From contig JAYYJN010000274.1 of the NCBI GenBank assembly GCA_036146215.1, forward strand, positions 1 through 8,540: a stretch of 8,540 nt of DNA, given 5' to 3'. Below are positions 6,367 to 8,540 of this stretch, piece by piece. This DNA is from UBA7805 sp036146215. Lineage in GTDB: Bacteria > Planctomycetota > Planctomycetia > Pirellulales > UBA7805. Both the position numbers and the translations under genes were made by a program. Numbering within the stretch: the stretch's first letter is position 1; each line of letters opens with the position of its first letter. Under the pieces are notes generated by a model. That model ran no database searches. It saw only the letters and a program-made list of their open reading frames with translations, and was not told the origin of the DNA.

Positions 6367-8195
6367 GGATACAAACGAGCATCCAAGTGACTAAGCTGCT
6401 GCTTGATCTGCTGGATCGAATCCAAGGCAGTTTCTTCGCCGACTACCGAAAGCTGGTCGGTCTTGGCAAACTCCGTTAACTGGAAATTGGAGACATCGGG
6501 TTCGATAACAATATCAGCGGGCTGAACGCCGATCGAGTTCATGTTAACGCTTTGAACCAGGTAGCTTCGCAAAACGGTCTGCAGTGTCGAGGCCCTTTTC
6601 ATACTTGCCGTTGGCGTGTCGGGACGATTTCTTGCGAATTCGTGTTGCATCTTGGTCGTCACACTGACGGCAATCACGAAATTGCATCCTCGAGAGACCA
6701 GAACATCAGCAGGAACGTTGTTGATTAAACCACCATCGACCAGTGCCTGACCCTCCCGGTTAATCGGTGGGGCAAGAACCGGCAAGTTGATACTTTCTAT
6801 AATTCCATGCACCGCATCACCCTGATCCCGAGTCACGGCTTGTCCCGTCACGAGGTCAACGGTAATTGAGTGGACCGGCAAGGGTAATTGCTCTAGACAC
6901 CTGTCACCCAGATATTTTCGCAGCATCGGGTCAAATTGGCCTGTCCGATATTTGTACAACAGGTACCAATAATCTCCACGGGGTAAATGTCGGAAGAACC
7001 AGGAGGGTCGTAAGTCATTCACGAACCGGTCCACGGCGTAGTCGACCGACATGCCAGATCCATAGACGATCCCGGTCATCGCTCCAGCGCTCGTACCTGC
7101 AATCCTATCGACAACGACACCATTTTGTTCCAATACCTTGAGAACGCCCAGGTGAGCCATCCCCCGGGCGGCACCGCCCCCCAGAGCGACGCCGATTTGC
7201 ACACCACGCAGGAATTGAACCAAACGCCGTAAGCCGTAACTCAATAACTTTCCCTGCCTCGGCGACAGTGTCGAACGACAGATCTTGAAATCACGGACGA
7301 TAAGTTTCCGCAGTTCAGAGGCCAGCGGTGCTTTTTCATCGTCCAGCAACCAGACGACGTTGATCTTGTTTCGCCAACCGGGTGAACGAGCTATTAATTG
7401 TTGCAAGATGCGAATCGAAGCCTGCCAATTTTCAGCAGTAACGCACCAGAAAACTTGCTCACAGACCTCGACCAGATTACCGGCCCGCTGGATGTCGTAA
7501 GATGTGGCCAACTCGCATACAACCCGTTGAGAATCGGCAAGCCATTCACCAACCAAGCGACGGATTTCTTCCGGCCCCAGTTGATCCTCTCCCTCGTTCG
7601 GCGCTACTCGCATCCGCACATTCTCAACCGGAGGACGATCTCGATCATCGGTGAGTAAACAGGGAGATTCACCCAACAAGTGAAGCTTTTCAAGCAACTG
7701 TGTCGTGAGCGGACGTGTCTCAGGAGATTGATGGAAGAGGGCAACGATTCGAGCGCGAACCGGGGACCGATCCTGGAATAGATTCGACCGGATGGAGGTT
7801 GCCAAAATCCGCAGCCAGTTCAACAGAAACTGTTGATACTTCTTCGTTAATTCGAGGCAACGCGAATAATCAAAGCGGAGCAGGGTCGACGGATCCACCG
7901 CCACACAATCGATCGGTATCGGCTCCCCCAGAGCGGCCGAGAGCCCTCCAAACTGCCCGCCCGCGATCTGGTAACGGGTTAACAACGCTTTGCCTTGCAT
8001 GTTAAAGACGTCCTGCTTTAATCGGCCGTGCACGACCAGGAAGACGGCTGTCATCGGTTGATCCCGCTGATGAATCGCCTGACCCGACTCTGCGACGACG
8101 ACCTCGGCGGCGGCGGCGATCTCGCGACAAGCCTGCTCGCTCAAACCATGAGAGCAGGGGTGGGTTTTAAACAGCAAATAGGGATCTCTGTTCAA
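6357..8195 (-). CDS. NTE-type patatin-like phospholipase with N-terminal cNMP-binding fold
   Basis: Probable lysophospholipase/esterase of the patatin (PNPLA) group, most like eukaryotic neuropathy target esterase (PNPLA6) in architecture but with one CNBD and no membrane helix. Order in 612 aa: cNMP-binding fold at about 8-135; a middle region at about 145-310 like the degenerate Rossmann/MinD-like segment of PNPLA6 (start RARIVALFHQSPET, end VVWLLDDEKAP); then patatin at about 331-510. The oxyanion loop is GGGAARG (339-345), the nucleophile Ser369 lies in GTSAG, and the catalytic Asp487 in DGG, so the dyad is complete. The CNBD phosphate cassette is degenerate: FGG replaces FGE and no RxA arginine follows, so cAMP binding is doubtful. 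The start is TTG 8195; no ATG or GTG lies between it and the upstream in-frame stop, and the next internal Met (residue 48) falls inside the CNBD. It lies 60 bp after fmdB in the same frame. No CBASS or other defence genes flank it. Confidence 0.92.
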   Translation of the reverse strand: MNRDPYLLFKTHPCSHGLSEQACREIAAAAEVVVAESGQAIHQRDQPMTAVFLVVHGRLKQDVFNMQGKALLTRYQIAGGQFGGLSAALGEPIPIDCVAVDPSTLLRFDYSRCLELTKKYQQFLLNWLRILATSIRSNLFQDRSPVRARIVALFHQSPETRPLTTQLLEKLHLLGESPCLLTDDRDRPPVENVRMRVAPNEGEDQLGPEEIRRLVGEWLADSQRVVCELATSYDIQRAGNLVEVCEQVFWCVTAENWQASIRILQQLIARSPGWRNKINVVWLLDDEKAPLASELRKLIVRDFKICRSTLSPRQGKLLSYGLRRLVQFLRGVQIGVALGGGAARGMAHLGVLKVLEQNGVVVDRIAGTSAGAMTGIVYGSGMSVDYAVDRFVNDLRPSWFFRHLPRGDYWYLLYKYRTGQFDPMLRKYLGDRCLEQLPLPVHSITVDLVTGQAVTRDQGDAVHGIIESINLPVLAPPINREGQALVDGGLINNVPADVLVSRGCNFVIAVSVTTKMQHEFARNRPDTPTASMKRASTLQTVLRSYLVQSVNMNSIGVQPADIVIEPDVSNFQLTEFAKTDQLSVVGEETALDSIQQIKQQLSHLDARLYPSP

Positions 8196-8216
8196 TTTAG
8201 CGCTCTGGGCATAGGT

Positions 8217-8235
8217 CGACGCACTACCGTGATCG
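8217..8235 (-). other. small hairpin between fmdB stop and patatin start
   Basis: On the minus strand CGATCAC (8235-8229) pairs with GTGCGTCG (8224-8217), giving 7 bp with one bulged C (8221), one T-G wobble, and a GGTA loop (8228-8225). The stem begins 20 nt after the fmdB UGA. It lacks a T run, so it is not a terminator. It could affect patatin translation, or be a chance structure; see the findings for the recoding idea. Confidence 0.3.
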
Positions 8236-8255
8236 CCAGCGTTTAAGAGAACGAG

Positions 8256-8486
8256 TCATTCACACTCTGGCAAGCCGCAGCCACCACCACCACAAGGCCC
8301 TCTGCCGATTGGCAAGCTTTCACACTGTCCACTACTACTGCCAGGTCCTCGCGGTGTCGCTGGCAGACTCAACAATTTATCAAGTTGCTCCCCGGCACAA
8401 CTCGGACACCGTGGAACCTCGCCCGATCGCAGAAGGACCTCGAACTCATTGTGGCAATCCCGGCAGGAAAAATCAAAAATAGGCAT
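8256..8486 (-). CDS. FmdB-family zinc-ribbon protein
   Basis: Small 76-aa protein of the FmdB/CxxC_CxxC_SSSS putative regulatory family, whose biochemical role is not established. It opens with MPIFDFSC, the family hallmark (usually MPIYEYxC). Two CxxC knuckles, Cys8/Cys11 and Cys27/Cys30, would bind one zinc. After LLSLPATP the tail turns Gly-rich and has four more Cys (55, 65, 70, 75), ending CGGGGCGLPECE; such Gly/Cys-rich tails recur in this family. ATG 8486 is chosen because the family starts with MPI; a weak GGTAG lies 5 nt upstream. The 54 bp beyond the start to the window edge are AT-rich and probably hold its promoter, but I cannot place one firmly. The stop is a UGA, and the reading frame continues without another stop through 20 codons into the patatin gene. 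The two genes likely share a transcript. Confidence 0.9.
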   Translation of the reverse strand: MPIFDFSCRDCHNEFEVLLRSGEVPRCPSCAGEQLDKLLSLPATPRGPGSSSGQCESLPIGRGPCGGGGCGLPECE

Positions 8487-8540
8487 TCAAACTACCAGCA
8501 TAAAATAAGACGACAGAAACAAATATAATCAGAACAGCCT

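Noticed and set aside
5865..6479. 204-codon open frame on the + strand across the end of the exported protein and the patatin gene
   Set aside because: It overlaps two well-supported genes, has Arg/Ser-rich shadow composition, and no ribosome-binding site or recognisable motif.
6357..8195. Patatin plus cNMP domain as a CBASS-like anti-phage effector
   Set aside because: The architecture matches the NTE/PNPLA6 group, and there is no nucleotidyltransferase, E1/E2-like or other defence gene nearby.
8524..8529. TATAAT on the + strand near the window end
   Set aside because: No -35-like element lies 16-18 nt upstream (TAAAAT at 8501) and the downstream gene is outside the window; the region is simply AT-rich.

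Overview
The window looks like a chromosomal, mostly housekeeping stretch from a planctomycete-type bacterium (Pirellula/Rhodopirellula-like), of middling GC. The reasons are two exported proteins with long basic leaders of a kind I associate with planctomycetes, one ending in a Cys-containing domain I recall only from that phylum; a one-CNBD NTE-type patatin; loose, mostly monocistronic spacing; and few clear Shine-Dalgarno sites. The assignment rests on recognition from memory, not on a search.

Layout. 1-75 is probably the last 24 codons of an upstream + strand gene. 257-1663 (+) is selA, selenocysteine synthase, with all the expected motifs. After a 193-bp gap with possible RNA structure, 1857-2813 (+) encodes an exported protein of unknown function with an Arg-rich C-terminus. 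A 228-bp gap with a plausible promoter leads to guaB (IMP dehydrogenase, 3042-4529, +). The next gene, 4462-6147 (+), overlaps guaB by 68 bp in another frame and encodes an exported protein with a long disordered linker and a conserved C-terminal domain. A 209-bp convergent spacer (6148-6356) carries a 12/13-bp inverted repeat and an intrinsic terminator for the opposing operon. On the minus strand, fmdB (8486-8256, small zinc-ribbon protein) precedes a 612-aa CNBD-patatin protein of the neuropathy-target-esterase type (8195-6357).

How the genes fit together. SelA converts Ser-tRNA(Sec) to Sec-tRNA(Sec), so this genome should use selenocysteine, although selB, selC and selD are not in the window. 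GuaB commits IMP to guanine nucleotides. The fmdB-patatin pair probably forms one transcript. The two genes lie in the same frame, separated by only one UGA and 20 sense codons, and the patatin gene has no ATG or GTG start. In a genome with selA this deserves a check for UGA recoding, though ordinary termination and TTG re-initiation is the simpler reading.

I see no mobile element, CRISPR array, tRNA, rRNA or defence locus. The less ordinary observations are the fmdB/patatin junction, the guaB overlap, two exported proteins of unknown function, a degenerate cyclic-nucleotide pocket, a substituted IMP phosphate-site residue in GuaB, and an excess of the palindrome CGATCG.
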